Shown here: in pieces, positions 22,985 through 32,005 of the stretch | Numbering within the stretch: the stretch's first letter is position 1 | Layout: each line of letters opens with the position of its first letter | From: Sneathiella chungangensis | GTDB taxonomy: Bacteria > Pseudomonadota > Alphaproteobacteria > Sneathiellales > Sneathiellaceae | Length of the DNA stretch: 64,000 bases | Assembly (NCBI RefSeq): GCF_009882935.1 | Contig: NZ_WTVA01000003.1 | Location: 98,715 to 162,714 of the forward strand | Reading direction: 5' to 3' | Made by a program: the position numbers and the translations under genes | Notes under the pieces: model-generated | What the model saw: only the letters and a program-made list of their open reading frames with translations | What the model was told of the DNA's origin: nothing | Database searches by the model: none

Positions 22985-24897
22985 TGGCGGGTGACCAGCA
23001 TAAGGAGAAGGGCCGGGTCTTCACCCGCCGCTCGCTGCTGATGGCGGGCGGGCAGGCGGCGCTGATGTCCGCGCTCGCCGGCCGCCTCTATTATCTGCAG
23101 GTCATCCATTCCGACGAATATTCGGTGATGGCGGATGAAAACCGCATGAATTTGCAGCTGCTGCCGCCGCTCAGGGGCCGCATTGTCGACCGCTTCGGCG
23201 TCGAGATCGCCAGCAACCGCCATAACTACCGCGTCGTGCTGATCCCCGAACAGACGAAGAGCGTGACGGCGACGCTGGACGCGCTTGAACAATATGTCCC
23301 GGCGGAGGCCATCGACCGTGAGCGGATCCTGAAGGACGTCAAGCGCAAGCGCAGCTTCGTGCCCATCCCCGTGGTCGACAACCTGTCCTGGGAGCAGTTC
23401 GCCCGCATCAATGTCAACGCCCCGGACCTGCCGGGCATCCAGGTCGACGTGGGATCGACGCGCGACTATCCCTACGGCAATCTTTTCGCCCATATCGTCG
23501 GCTATGTCGGCGCGGTATCGGAGCGGGACCTGCAAAATCAGGAATATGACCCGCTTCTGGAACTGCCGGAATTCCGCATCGGCAAGAGCGGGATCGAGAA
23601 ATATTACGACAGGACCCTGCGCGGCAAGGCCGGTCTCAGCCGGGTGGAGGCGAACGCCTATGGCCGCATCATCCGCGAGCTCAACCGCCAGGAAGGGATT
23701 CCCGGCAATGACGCGGTGCTGACCATCGACAAGCAGCTGCAGGAATTCGCCGTCCGCCGCATGGGGGAGGAGAGCGCCGCCGCGGTCGTCATCGATATTC
23801 ACACGGGCGATGTTCTTTCGATGGTCTCCGTGCCGTCCTTCGATCCCAACGCCTTCGCCAGCGGCATCAGCTCCGCCGACTGGAAACAGCTCGTCGAGGA
23901 TCCGAAGCGCCCGCTCGGCAACAAGGCGATCGGTGGCCAGTATCCGCCGGGCTCCACCTTCAAGATGATCGTGGCCCTGGCCGCGCTCGAATCCGGGGTG
24001 ATCAATGCCGGCCATAAGGTCTTTTGCGCCGGCCATACGCAGCTTGGTTCGCACCGCTTTCACTGCTGGAAACGCGGCGGCCATGGCAAGCTCGATCTGG
24101 AGAATGCGATCTCCCAGTCCTGCGATATCTATTTCTACGACATCGCCCGCAAAGTCGGCGTCGACAAGATCGCCGAGATGGCGCATCGCTTTGGCCTCGG
24201 CGAGGAACTCAATATCGACATGCTTGGCGAGCGCGACGGCCTGATCCCGACCAAGGCCTGGAAACAGGCGGTGCAGGGCGTCGCCTGGCAGCTGGGCGAG
24301 ACCTATAACACCGGGATCGGACAGGGCTATGTGCTGGCGACGCCCTTACAGCTCGCGGTGATGACGGCGCGGCTCGCCAATGGCGGCAAGAAAGTCTCGC
24401 CCCGGCTCGTCCGCTCGATCAACGGCGAGACGCTGGAAGGGGCGGTGCTGCCGCGCCCGGAACCGGAACTGGACAATCTCGATCTCGGTATCAGCCAGAA
24501 GTCGTTACAGCATGTTCTGAATGGTATGTATAAGGTGGTGAACGGCCCCCGCGGCTCGGCCCGCGCCGCCAAGATCCGCGTCGAGGGATGGGAAATGGCG
24601 GGCAAGACCGGCACCGCGCAGGTCCGCCGCATCACCCGCAAGGAACGCATCGAAGGCGTGCGCAAGTCGGACGAAAAACCATGGGAGGAGCGTGATCATG
24701 CCCTCTTCGTCGGTTACGCTCCCTTTGACGATCCGCGCTATGCGGTCTCGGTGATTGTCGAGCATGGCGGCAGCGGCTCCGGCGCGGCGGCACCGATCGC
24801 CCGCGACCTGCTGCAGGAGACGTTGCGCCTCGATCCGTTGCGTCGGCCCAGTTACGATATCGCGATCCGCCGTCCGGCAGGAGGTGAAGGTGCTTAG
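22984..24897 (+). CDS. mrdA: Penicillin-binding protein 2 (elongasome transpeptidase)
   Basis: A 637-residue class B PBP that cross-links peptidoglycan during elongation. An N-terminal anchor (about residues 20-38, with a twin-arginine-like RRSLLMAGG start) leads into the dimerisation domain (LLPPLRGRIVDRFG) and the transpeptidase with active-site S324 in PPGSTFKM, the SxN-equivalent SQSCDIY and KTG in MAGKTGTAQ. ATG 22984 overlaps the mreD stop by one base; longer upstream frames would run through mreD. The stop overlaps rodA. Confidence 0.95.
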   Translation: MAGDQHKEKGRVFTRRSLLMAGGQAALMSALAGRLYYLQVIHSDEYSVMADENRMNLQLLPPLRGRIVDRFGVEIASNRHNYRVVLIPEQTKSVTATLDALEQYVPAEAIDRERILKDVKRKRSFVPIPVVDNLSWEQFARINVNAPDLPGIQVDVGSTRDYPYGNLFAHIVGYVGAVSERDLQNQEYDPLLELPEFRIGKSGIEKYYDRTLRGKAGLSRVEANAYGRIIRELNRQEGIPGNDAVLTIDKQLQEFAVRRMGEESAAAVVIDIHTGDVLSMVSVPSFDPNAFASGISSADWKQLVEDPKRPLGNKAIGGQYPPGSTFKMIVALAALESGVINAGHKVFCAGHTQLGSHRFHCWKRGGHGKLDLENAISQSCDIYFYDIARKVGVDKIAEMAHRFGLGEELNIDMLGERDGLIPTKAWKQAVQGVAWQLGETYNTGIGQGYVLATPLQLAVMTARLANGGKKVSPRLVRSINGETLEGAVLPRPEPELDNLDLGISQKSLQHVLNGMYKVVNGPRGSARAAKIRVEGWEMAGKTGTAQVRRITRKERIEGVRKSDEKPWEERDHALFVGYAPFDDPRYAVSVIVEHGGSGSGAAAPIARDLLQETLRLDPLRRPSYDIAIRRPAGGEGA

Positions 24898-26026
24898 GGA
24901 GCTTGGCGCGAAAAATGTCCAGATCCCGCTCTCGCGCAAGATCTGGGAAATCAACTGGGGCTTCGTGCTGCTGATCTGCGCGACCGCCTCCATCGGCTTC
25001 CTGATGCTCTATTCCGCCGCCAACGGCAATCTCGAGCCCTGGGCGTCGCGGCAGATGATCCGCTTCGGCGCGGGGCTTGCGCTGATGTTCTGTGTCGCCC
25101 TTGTCGATATCCGGGTCTGGCTCAATCTCGCCTATCCGCTCTATGGGGTGGCTCTGCTGCTGCTCGGCGCGGTCGAGGTGATGGGCGTCATCGGCATGGG
25201 CGCGCGGCGCTGGATCGATTTCGGTCCGTTCCAGTTGCAACCCTCTGAGGTTATGAAAATCGCCATTGTCCTCGCGCTCGCCCGCTATTTCCATAACATC
25301 GGGCTCGATGACGTGCGGCGCATCCGCTGGCTGATCCCGCCGATCCTGCTGGTGCTGGCGCCGGTTACCCTGGTGCTGCGCCAGCCTGACCTCGGCACGG
25401 CGCTGCTGCTGGCGGCGGGGGCGGGGATCATCTTTTTCGTCGCCGGGGTGCGCCTCTGGAAATTCGCGCTGGTGATCGGCACGGCGATCCCGGCCGGCTT
25501 CTTCGCCTTCCAGTTCCTGCATGACTACCAGAAGAAGCGCGTGCTCACTTTCCTCAATCCGGAGAATGATCCGCTCGGCGCCGGTTATCATATCATGCAG
25601 TCGAAGATCGCGCTCGGCTCGGGCGGGGTGTTCGGCAAGGGGCTTTTGCAGGGAACCCAGAGCCATCTCAATTACCTGCCGGAGATGCGCACGGACTTTA
25701 TCTTCAGCATGCTGGCGGAGGAATTCGGCATGGTCGGCGGGCTGCTCCTGTTCGCGCTCTATATCCTGCTGATCGCCTATGGCTATGCTATCGCCTATCG
25801 CTCGCGCAACCATTTCGGCAAGCTGCTGGCCATCGGCATGACCGGCATCTTCTTCCTCTATATCTTCATCAATGTCGCCATGGTCATGGGGATGGTGCCG
25901 GTGGTCGGCGTGCCGCTGCCGCTGATCTCCTACGGCGGCACGGCGATGCTGACCCTGCTCATCGGCTTCGGCATGACCATGAGCGTCTATATCCACCGCG
26001 ACATCGATATTCCGGGCAAGCGCTAG
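24890..26026 (+). CDS. rodA: Peptidoglycan glycosyltransferase RodA
   Basis: A 378-residue SEDS-family glycosyltransferase working with PBP2. About ten membrane segments are visible. Family motifs include GARRWIDFGPFQLQPSE, RQPDLGTALLL and the C-terminal PVVGVPLPLISYGGT. The GTG at 24890 is chosen because GGAGG lies five bases upstream; it overlaps the mrdA stop by 8 bases. A GTG two codons earlier is possible. End of the rod-shape operon. Confidence 0.95.
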   Translation: MLRELGAKNVQIPLSRKIWEINWGFVLLICATASIGFLMLYSAANGNLEPWASRQMIRFGAGLALMFCVALVDIRVWLNLAYPLYGVALLLLGAVEVMGVIGMGARRWIDFGPFQLQPSEVMKIAIVLALARYFHNIGLDDVRRIRWLIPPILLVLAPVTLVLRQPDLGTALLLAAGAGIIFFVAGVRLWKFALVIGTAIPAGFFAFQFLHDYQKKRVLTFLNPENDPLGAGYHIMQSKIALGSGGVFGKGLLQGTQSHLNYLPEMRTDFIFSMLAEEFGMVGGLLLFALYILLIAYGYAIAYRSRNHFGKLLAIGMTGIFFLYIFINVAMVMGMVPVVGVPLPLISYGGTAMLTLLIGFGMTMSVYIHRDIDIPGKR

Positions 26027-26206
26027 GCGCCGCCTCCGCCTCTCTCGCGATCAATTCCACATCATGTAATTTAAGGTTTTCGCCGATTTTCGCGCGAGAA
26101 AACCCGGATTAGTGGAATAAAGTACCGGAATTTCCTTATTTACGCCTTTCTTCGACCACAAAGCGGAACAAGGCTAACCCCATTAAAGAAATAAGCTATT
26201 ACCCGT

Positions 26207-26222
26207 CTCCGGCGTGCCGGAG
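26207..26222 (+). repeat. Short hairpin in the leader of the peroxidase gene
   Basis: CTCCGG CGTG CCGGAG forms a perfect 6-bp stem with a 4-base loop, followed a few bases later by TTTTT and then the AACAGGAG ribosome site of the peroxidase gene. It may be a leaky terminator for the rod operon or a leader regulatory hairpin. Confidence 0.4.
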
Positions 26223-26246
26223 GGATATTTTTAACAGGAGATTACG

Positions 26247-28232
26247 ATGAGAGTACGCAATCCATTTCTCGACCGCCGTCCCAATTCCCGTGATCGTGAT
26301 GATCGCCCGCCTCGCGACGAGGATCGTCAACGCGACCCCGCCAATGATGACAGCCGGGGAGAGAACAATCCGCGCGATCCGCGTCCGCCGCGCGATAACG
26401 ACCCGCTTGATATCCCCGCCCGCCCGGTCGATGGCACCGGCACGGTTGAAGAAAACCCGGACTGGGGCGCGGCGGGCCAGACGCTGCTCCGGCTGGGGGA
26501 GGCGAATTTCGCCGACGGCATCTCGGCGATGAGTGAGGATCTTCCCGGCGCCCGCGAGGTCAGCAATGCCGTCGCCGCGCAATCGGAAGATATTCCCAAT
26601 TCCTTCGGCGCCAGCGATCTTTTCTATGTCTGGGGGCAGTTCATCGATCATGATATTGACCTGACGCTCTCGGGCGAGACCGCCGCCTCGATTGATATCC
26701 CGGAAGACGACGAATGGTTCGATCCCGATGTCGACATGGCCTTCAGCCGCGCCGACCCGGTGGAGGGGACGGGGGTCGATACGCCCGCCCAATATGCCAA
26801 CGGCATCACCGCGTTTATCGACGGCTCCATGGTCTATGGATCGGATGCGGAAACCGCCGCGGCCATCCGCACGGAAGACGGCAAGCTCCTCCTTGACGAG
26901 CTTGGGCTCGCGACCTTCGATGAGAACGGCAGCATCCTTGTCGGCGATATCCGCGGCGCGGAGAATGCCGGTCTCTATTCGATGCAAAGCCTGTTTGCGC
27001 GCGAGCATAACCGCTGGGTGGACGAGCTTTCGGACAAGCATCCCGACTGGACGGCGGACGAGTTGTTCGACGCCGCTCGCGTCCGGGTCGAGGCGGAAAT
27101 CCAGGCCATCACCTATAATGAATATCTTCCCCTGCTGGTCGGCGAGGATGCCATTCCGGCCTATAGCGGCTATGACGCCAGCGTCAATCCCGGCATCGCC
27201 CTCGAATTTTCGACCGCCGCCTATCGCTTCGGGCACAGCCTCGTCTCGGCGGCCGTGGAACGGCTTGAGGAAAATGGCGAGTCGATCGAGGCCGGGGCCC
27301 TGTCGCTCCGTGATGCCTTTTTCAATCCGGGCGCCGTGGCGGAGAATGGCGGGGTAGAACCGATCCTGCGCGGCCTCGCCGATGGTGTCTCGCAGGAGCT
27401 GGACACGCAAATTGTCGACGATCTCCGGAATTTCCTGTTCAGCCAGGATGGCGGCGTCGGGCTCGACCTCGCCTCCTTCAATATCCAGCGCGGCCGCGAT
27501 CTCGGCCTGCCCAGCTATAACGACCTGCGCGAGGCGGTGGGGCTCACGCGGGCCGAGGATTTCACCGACGTGACCTCCGATCCCGATCTCGCCGATGCGC
27601 TCGCCAGCGTCTATGACAGCGTTGAGGATATCGACGCCTGGGTCGGCGGGCTGGCCGAGGATCCGTCGGGCGGTGGCATGCTGGGCGAGCTGTTCGCGAC
27701 CATTGTCACCGACCAGTTCATCCGCATTCGCGACGGCGATCCCTTCTGGAGCGAAAACTCAGACCTGTCGCAAAAGGAAATCGATGCGCTTTGGGATACC
27801 ACGCTTGCCGATATCATCGAGCGTAACAGCGATATCGACTCGATCCAGGACAACATCATGATCGCCTATGACCGCATCGGCGGGGACGAGGGCGACGACA
27901 TCCTTGAGGGCGGGGAGGACAGCGATCTCCTGCTCGGCTTTGATGGCGACGATACCCTGATCGGCGGCGGCGGTGATGACCAGCTCGAAGGCGGGCGGGG
28001 CGATGACATCTTTGTCTTCGATCATCTGTTCGGCGAGGACCTGATCAAGGATTTCGATGATCGCCATGACATCCTCGACCTCCAGCTCTTGGAGCTCGCC
28101 TCCCTGGAGGACGTGCAAAGCGCCGCCCGGCAGGACGGCAAGGATGTGGTGATCGATTTCGGCGCGGACGGCATCCTCACGCTCGAGGATATGCATCTTC
28201 GGGATATCGATTCCGATAATATCCTGATCTGA
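26247..28232 (+). CDS. Animal-type haem peroxidase with C-terminal RTX calcium repeats
   Basis: A 661-residue member of the animal haem peroxidase (peroxidasin/cyclooxygenase-like) superfamily. The distal site WGQFIDHDIDLT puts the catalytic histidine at H135 with neighbouring D134 (the haem-linking Asp in mammalian enzymes); the catalytic arginine is probably R252 (LFAREHNRW) and the proximal haem ligand H330 (YRFGHSLV). FNIQRGRDLGLPSYNDLR at about 411-428 is a further signature. Residues 545-590 hold GGxGxD-type nonapeptide repeats (GGDEGDDILEGGEDSD, GGGGDDQLEGGRGDD). No Sec signal is seen; the first 60 residues are Arg/Asp/Pro-rich. RTX repeats suggest type I secretion, but no ABC exporter is in the window. 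Confidence 0.88.
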   Translation: MRVRNPFLDRRPNSRDRDDRPPRDEDRQRDPANDDSRGENNPRDPRPPRDNDPLDIPARPVDGTGTVEENPDWGAAGQTLLRLGEANFADGISAMSEDLPGAREVSNAVAAQSEDIPNSFGASDLFYVWGQFIDHDIDLTLSGETAASIDIPEDDEWFDPDVDMAFSRADPVEGTGVDTPAQYANGITAFIDGSMVYGSDAETAAAIRTEDGKLLLDELGLATFDENGSILVGDIRGAENAGLYSMQSLFAREHNRWVDELSDKHPDWTADELFDAARVRVEAEIQAITYNEYLPLLVGEDAIPAYSGYDASVNPGIALEFSTAAYRFGHSLVSAAVERLEENGESIEAGALSLRDAFFNPGAVAENGGVEPILRGLADGVSQELDTQIVDDLRNFLFSQDGGVGLDLASFNIQRGRDLGLPSYNDLREAVGLTRAEDFTDVTSDPDLADALASVYDSVEDIDAWVGGLAEDPSGGGMLGELFATIVTDQFIRIRDGDPFWSENSDLSQKEIDALWDTTLADIIERNSDIDSIQDNIMIAYDRIGGDEGDDILEGGEDSDLLLGFDGDDTLIGGGGDDQLEGGRGDDIFVFDHLFGEDLIKDFDDRHDILDLQLLELASLEDVQSAARQDGKDVVIDFGADGILTLEDMHLRDIDSDNILI

Positions 28233-28246
28233 TCCGTCGCTTGGAT

Positions 28247-29290
28247 CTAGCGGATGGGTTCGCGGCTGTCCTTGAGCTGGAAGATATCCTGCTCATCGAA
28301 GCCGCGGACGTCCTGCTTGCCGCGGTATTCGAAGCGGAACGAATCCCGGAGCACGTCATAGACCGGACCGTTGGTCGTGATCTCCATCGCCTCCGACAGG
28401 TCCTGCAGGCGCGAGGCGAGGTTCACCGCGGGGCCGAAAATGTCATAGACATATTTCTGGATGCCGACGACGGAGCCGACGACCGGCCCGCTGGTAATCC
28501 CGATGCGGCAGCGCCACTGGTTGGGATGCCCCTCGTTCCGCCGCTCCAGATAGCGGATGAAGCGGATCGCCGCGTTGGCGACGGCGCGGGCATGGTCCGG
28601 CGTCGGGTCGGGCAGGCCGGCGACGGTGATATAGGCATCGCCCATGGTCTTGATCCGCTCGCAGCCATATTGCTCGCCGATGCGGTCAAACGCGCTGTAG
28701 ATGTCATTGAGCTCGCTCACCGTCACCGCCGGATCGGCGGACGCCGCCATCTGGGTGAAGCCGACGAAATCGAGCATCAGCACGGACACCGGATCATAAA
28801 GCTTCGGGATGACCACGCCGAAGGTCTTGAATTCCTCATAGACCGAGCGCGGCATCATGTTGAGCAGGAGCTTTTCCACCTGTTCCTTCTCGCGCTTGAT
28901 CTCGCGGGTGTTGCGCTCGACCATCTGGGAATAGCTGTCGATCATCGATTCCAGCTCGCGGATGCGCGACACATTCTGGCAGACCATGATGATCATGCTG
29001 CCGCCGGTGTCGTCCGACAGGGTGAAGTCCGCGGCATAGATCCGCTCGCGGCGCTTGACCTTGCGCTTGACCTCGACCGTGAAGCGGCCGTTCGTCTTCA
29101 GCTCCGCCGAGAAGGCGCCCATATCGAGGTCGGGAAACAGCTCGGCGAGCGTGTCCTGCGGCTCCTCGCTATTGAACCATTCCTGGAAGGTGTCATTGCG
29201 GAACACGAACCGCATATCCGCCGCCGACAGCACGGCAACGCCCACGCCGATCGCGCGCAGAAGCTGCTCATTGATGGCTTCAATCGACAT
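28247..29290 (-). CDS. PAS-type sensor with class III adenylate cyclase domain
   Basis: A 347-residue soluble cyclase. Residues 1-115 look like a PAS-like sensor (GVAVLSAADMRFVFRNDTFQEWF), then a signalling helix (MVERNTREIKREKEQVEKLL) and the catalytic domain from about 175. Metal aspartates are in LDFVGFT and KTMGDAYI. The purine-selecting positions read Lys (IKTMGD) and Asp (VYDIFG), the adenylate rather than guanylate pattern, so the product is probably cAMP. ATG 29290 lies within the last codons of the upstream truncated haemoglobin gene (11-base overlap), implying coupled expression. No membrane segment is visible. Confidence 0.86.
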   Translation of the reverse strand: MSIEAINEQLLRAIGVGVAVLSAADMRFVFRNDTFQEWFNSEEPQDTLAELFPDLDMGAFSAELKTNGRFTVEVKRKVKRRERIYAADFTLSDDTGGSMIIMVCQNVSRIRELESMIDSYSQMVERNTREIKREKEQVEKLLLNMMPRSVYEEFKTFGVVIPKLYDPVSVLMLDFVGFTQMAASADPAVTVSELNDIYSAFDRIGEQYGCERIKTMGDAYITVAGLPDPTPDHARAVANAAIRFIRYLERRNEGHPNQWRCRIGITSGPVVGSVVGIQKYVYDIFGPAVNLASRLQDLSEAMEITTNGPVYDVLRDSFRFEYRGKQDVRGFDEQDIFQLKDSREPIR

Positions 29291-29651
29291 TGTTGCTGAC
29301 AATCGCCGATCTCCTCTGTTCAAGCGCGTCACGGACGGCGGCAACATCGTCGGCGCTGAAGCTGTGCTTTTTAAGCGTGTCGCTGAGTGTCTCCACCACC
29401 TCGTCGAAATGGCTGTTTTCCAGGTTGAGGCGCTCGTGCAGCCGGTGAAGCTGCTCGTCGGTATAGGAGGCGGGCCCGCCCAGCAGCGACGCGATAAATT
29501 TCGTCTGGTGATCGATCAGCCGCGCCATATCGATATCGTCGAAAAACGGCCCAACGTCGTCGCTGTCCAGCAGAACGTCATAAAAATCGAGAACGATTTT
29601 GCTGACGGTGGAGAAACCGCCATATTTTTCGAACAGGCTTTGCTTGGCCAT
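29280..29651 (-). CDS. Truncated haemoglobin (group I-like)
   Basis: A 123-residue 2-on-2 globin. The family pattern is clear: LFEKYGG, FYDVLLDSDDVGPFFDDIDM with B10-type tyrosine Y24, DHQTKFIASLLGGP (E-helix H48-Q49) and LHERLNLENSHFDEVV with proximal F8 histidine at about H72. A C-terminal extension of some 20 residues follows the globin fold. The AAGGAA ribosome site precedes the ATG. The gene overlaps the downstream cyclase by 11 bases. Truncated globins bind O2, NO or CO; here the context suggests a sensing or protective role linked to cyclic nucleotide signalling. Confidence 0.87.
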   Translation of the reverse strand: MAKQSLFEKYGGFSTVSKIVLDFYDVLLDSDDVGPFFDDIDMARLIDHQTKFIASLLGGPASYTDEQLHRLHERLNLENSHFDEVVETLSDTLKKHSFSADDVAAVRDALEQRRSAIVSNNVD

Positions 29652-29885
29652 TCATGGGTTCCTTGTTCGGAATGGTTGTTAATTCTCGGCGCAAGTGATT
29701 GATGCGATTATGATAAAGGCGTGAAAAACCAATGTCGAGCGATTAGTGCCGCTCTTTCTCTTGTCGGCGGGAAATTCCTGTGCTAAACAGTCGCTCCCGG
29801 CGCGGAACCTTGCGGTTTCCGGGCCGTTATGCCGATTGCGGATGGTACCGCCTTCCGGCTTGCCACGATAGATTAAGCTTATTGT

Positions 29886-29961
<76 letters not shown>

Positions 29962-29992
29962 TTTCCTCCCTTGCAATCCGGAACTATCCGCT

Positions 29993-30436
29993 TCAGGCGG
30001 GGCGGGGGGTGGCCAGCAGTTTTTCCAGCACGAAGTCCTCGGCGGCGCGCAGATCCGCGGTCGAGGTGAGCTCGACCTTGAAATCGGACGCCTCGGCCTT
30101 CGCCTGGGCCATGGCGATCAGGATGCCGTAGGCCTTGTCATGGGTCACCACCGCGCCGCGCACATAGCGGATGCCGCCATCGAACAGCATCTGGTTGAGC
30201 AAGGTCATGTCTTCGAACGACAGGCTGATTTCGTGCCCGCCGCGGTTATCGAGAATATAGAAGAAATTGCCCGACCGGTTGCTTCTCAGGATTTCCCGGA
30301 AGACAGGCACCCGCTCCGCGTAGCCGACGGGTCCCGTCGCGGTGATCAGATGCAGCTGCTCGCCGCCGTAATCACGTGTTTGCAAGGCGCAATTATCGAA
30401 CGCGCGATCCTGCATGACCCGAAACTCAGATTTCAT
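29993..30436 (-). CDS. Hypothetical protein, STAS/SpoIIAA-like
   Basis: A 147-residue cytoplasmic protein. The order of predicted strands and helices (FFYILDNRGGHEISLSFEDM, IRYVRGAVVTHDKA, then a final DLRAAEDFVLEKLL helix) resembles SpoIIAA-like STAS proteins, which sense or scaffold through a small alpha/beta fold. ATG 30436 is preferred over a longer frame, because upstream codons have poor composition and run into the divergent promoter region. The gene is convergent with tRNA-Lys. Assignment is by pattern only. Confidence 0.6.
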   Translation of the reverse strand: MKSEFRVMQDRAFDNCALQTRDYGGEQLHLITATGPVGYAERVPVFREILRSNRSGNFFYILDNRGGHEISLSFEDMTLLNQMLFDGGIRYVRGAVVTHDKAYGILIAMAQAKAEASDFKVELTSTADLRAAEDFVLEKLLATPRPA

Positions 30437-30589
30437 CCCCGATAATCCGCCGTACTTTAAATCATATTCGGATAATATGACGGCTATTTTTCGCTTAATC
30501 AACAAATCTTGGTGTTTCCTGTCGCGACGGATTATGCTGGGGCAATGGCCGGACCGGGCAGGTGGGGCGGCGGGAGAGAACAGAGCATC

Positions 30590-31891
30590 ATGAACCTCAA
30601 TTTTTTGCGCCATCCCTTTGTCATGCTGCAGACCGTGCCGGCAGGCATTGCGCTCTCGGTCGGCGCCGCGTCGCTGGTGTTCGTCTATCTTGAGAAATTC
30701 CTTATATTCGACGCGTTCGCGGCCTTTCTGCCCGAACTTGCGCCGGAGACGGCGCGGACTGTCCTTGCGGTGATCGCCGGCGGCGCCATGTCGGCGCTGA
30801 CCCTGACCTACTCGATCGTCCTTGTGGTTTTTGCGCTGGCCGCGGGGAACCTCGCGCCGCGGATGCTCAAGCGCTTCACCTCCGACATTGTCAACCAGGT
30901 GACCGCCGGCGTCTTCGGCGGCACCTTTCTCTATGCCCTGCTGACGGCGTCCTTTGTCGAGGCGGATTTCGTGCCGCGCGCCGCGCTTCTCGGTGCCGAG
31001 ATTCTCGCCACCCTCTGCGTGATGCAGCTGATCTATTTCGTCCGCAACGTCTCGGAGAGCGTCGCCATCGACGATGAGATCGCCGCCATCACGCGCAATC
31101 TCAAATCGGCGATCGAGGCGCGCTGGCGACGGAACGAGCAGGAAAAGGAAGACGCCGTCGGCAAGGAGTCGGAGGCGCCCGGCGACTTCACCTTCGAGAT
31201 CATCGCCGGCAAGCCGGGATATCTCGGCTCCCTCGATGAGGACAAGCTGATCGCGATCGCGGCGGAGCAGGACGTGACCTTGGAGGTGCAGAAGGCGCGC
31301 GGCGTCTATACCCTCGGCGAGGAGGTGATGGTCAAGGCGACGAAGGAGCTTGACGAGGAGACGGTGGAGGCGATCCAGAAGCGCATCTCGATCCGCCCCT
31401 CGCGGTCCTCCGACAGTCCGGTGGAATTTTCCGTCAACCTGTTGCTCGAGATTGCACTCCGGGCGCTATCGCCGGGCGTCAATGATACCTTCACCGCCAT
31501 CGCCACCGTCGACAGCCTCTCCGACGTGTTCTCCCAGGCCGCCGCCCAGGAAAATGGATCGTCGCTGGTCCATCGGGACAAGGAGGGGAACATCCGCCTG
31601 CTGGTGCCGGAGCTGTCCATCGAGAATCTGATCAACCAGGCCTTCCACCCGCTGCGTCAGGCCTCGGGCAACAATATCCTGATGGCGATCTGCCTCGCGC
31701 GGGCCTATGCGCGGCTCTGCGCGACCTGCAGTCGCGGCGTCCAGAACCGCCTGAAGGAGCATGGTCTGCTGCTGATCCGCGAGCTTGAGAGAGCCGGGCA
31801 CCTGCCCGACGATATCGAAAGCGTCATCGAAATCCTGCCGCCGGAGATCCGCAAGGCGAACCGCGAACGGCAGGACAAAAAGAAAAAGTGA
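30590..31891 (+). CDS. DUF2254 family membrane protein
   Basis: A 433-residue predicted membrane protein. Four hydrophobic segments occupy roughly the first 150 residues (AGIALSVGAASLVFVYLE, VLAVIAGGAMSALTLTYSIV and two more), followed by a soluble C-terminal region. The MSALTLTYSIVLVVFALAAG and ALSPGVNDTFTA motifs are characteristic of DUF2254. ATG 30590 is chosen by the MNLNFLRHP start; a longer frame upstream adds 27 low-quality residues. Function unknown. Confidence 0.8.
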   Translation: MNLNFLRHPFVMLQTVPAGIALSVGAASLVFVYLEKFLIFDAFAAFLPELAPETARTVLAVIAGGAMSALTLTYSIVLVVFALAAGNLAPRMLKRFTSDIVNQVTAGVFGGTFLYALLTASFVEADFVPRAALLGAEILATLCVMQLIYFVRNVSESVAIDDEIAAITRNLKSAIEARWRRNEQEKEDAVGKESEAPGDFTFEIIAGKPGYLGSLDEDKLIAIAAEQDVTLEVQKARGVYTLGEEVMVKATKELDEETVEAIQKRISIRPSRSSDSPVEFSVNLLLEIALRALSPGVNDTFTAIATVDSLSDVFSQAAAQENGSSLVHRDKEGNIRLLVPELSIENLINQAFHPLRQASGNNILMAICLARAYARLCATCSRGVQNRLKEHGLLLIRELERAGHLPDDIESVIEILPPEIRKANRERQDKKKK

Positions 31892-32005
31892 GAATGCGCC
31901 AAGGCCCTTTCATTTGGGGATGAAATTTCGCCGCGGCCATAGTAAAAGAGACAGGCGCCGCCATCGGATGCGGGCGGACGCGCAAGATTCTGAAGGACAA
32001 AAATC

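Noticed and set aside
26041-26099. TCTCGCG ... CGCGAGA inverted repeat downstream of rodA as terminator
   Set aside because: The arms are 43 bases apart and not followed by a T run; too weak to call.
29035-29310. Single fused globin-cyclase gene
   Set aside because: The two frames differ and overlap by 11 bases with separate start and stop codons, so they are two coupled genes, not a fusion or a frameshift.
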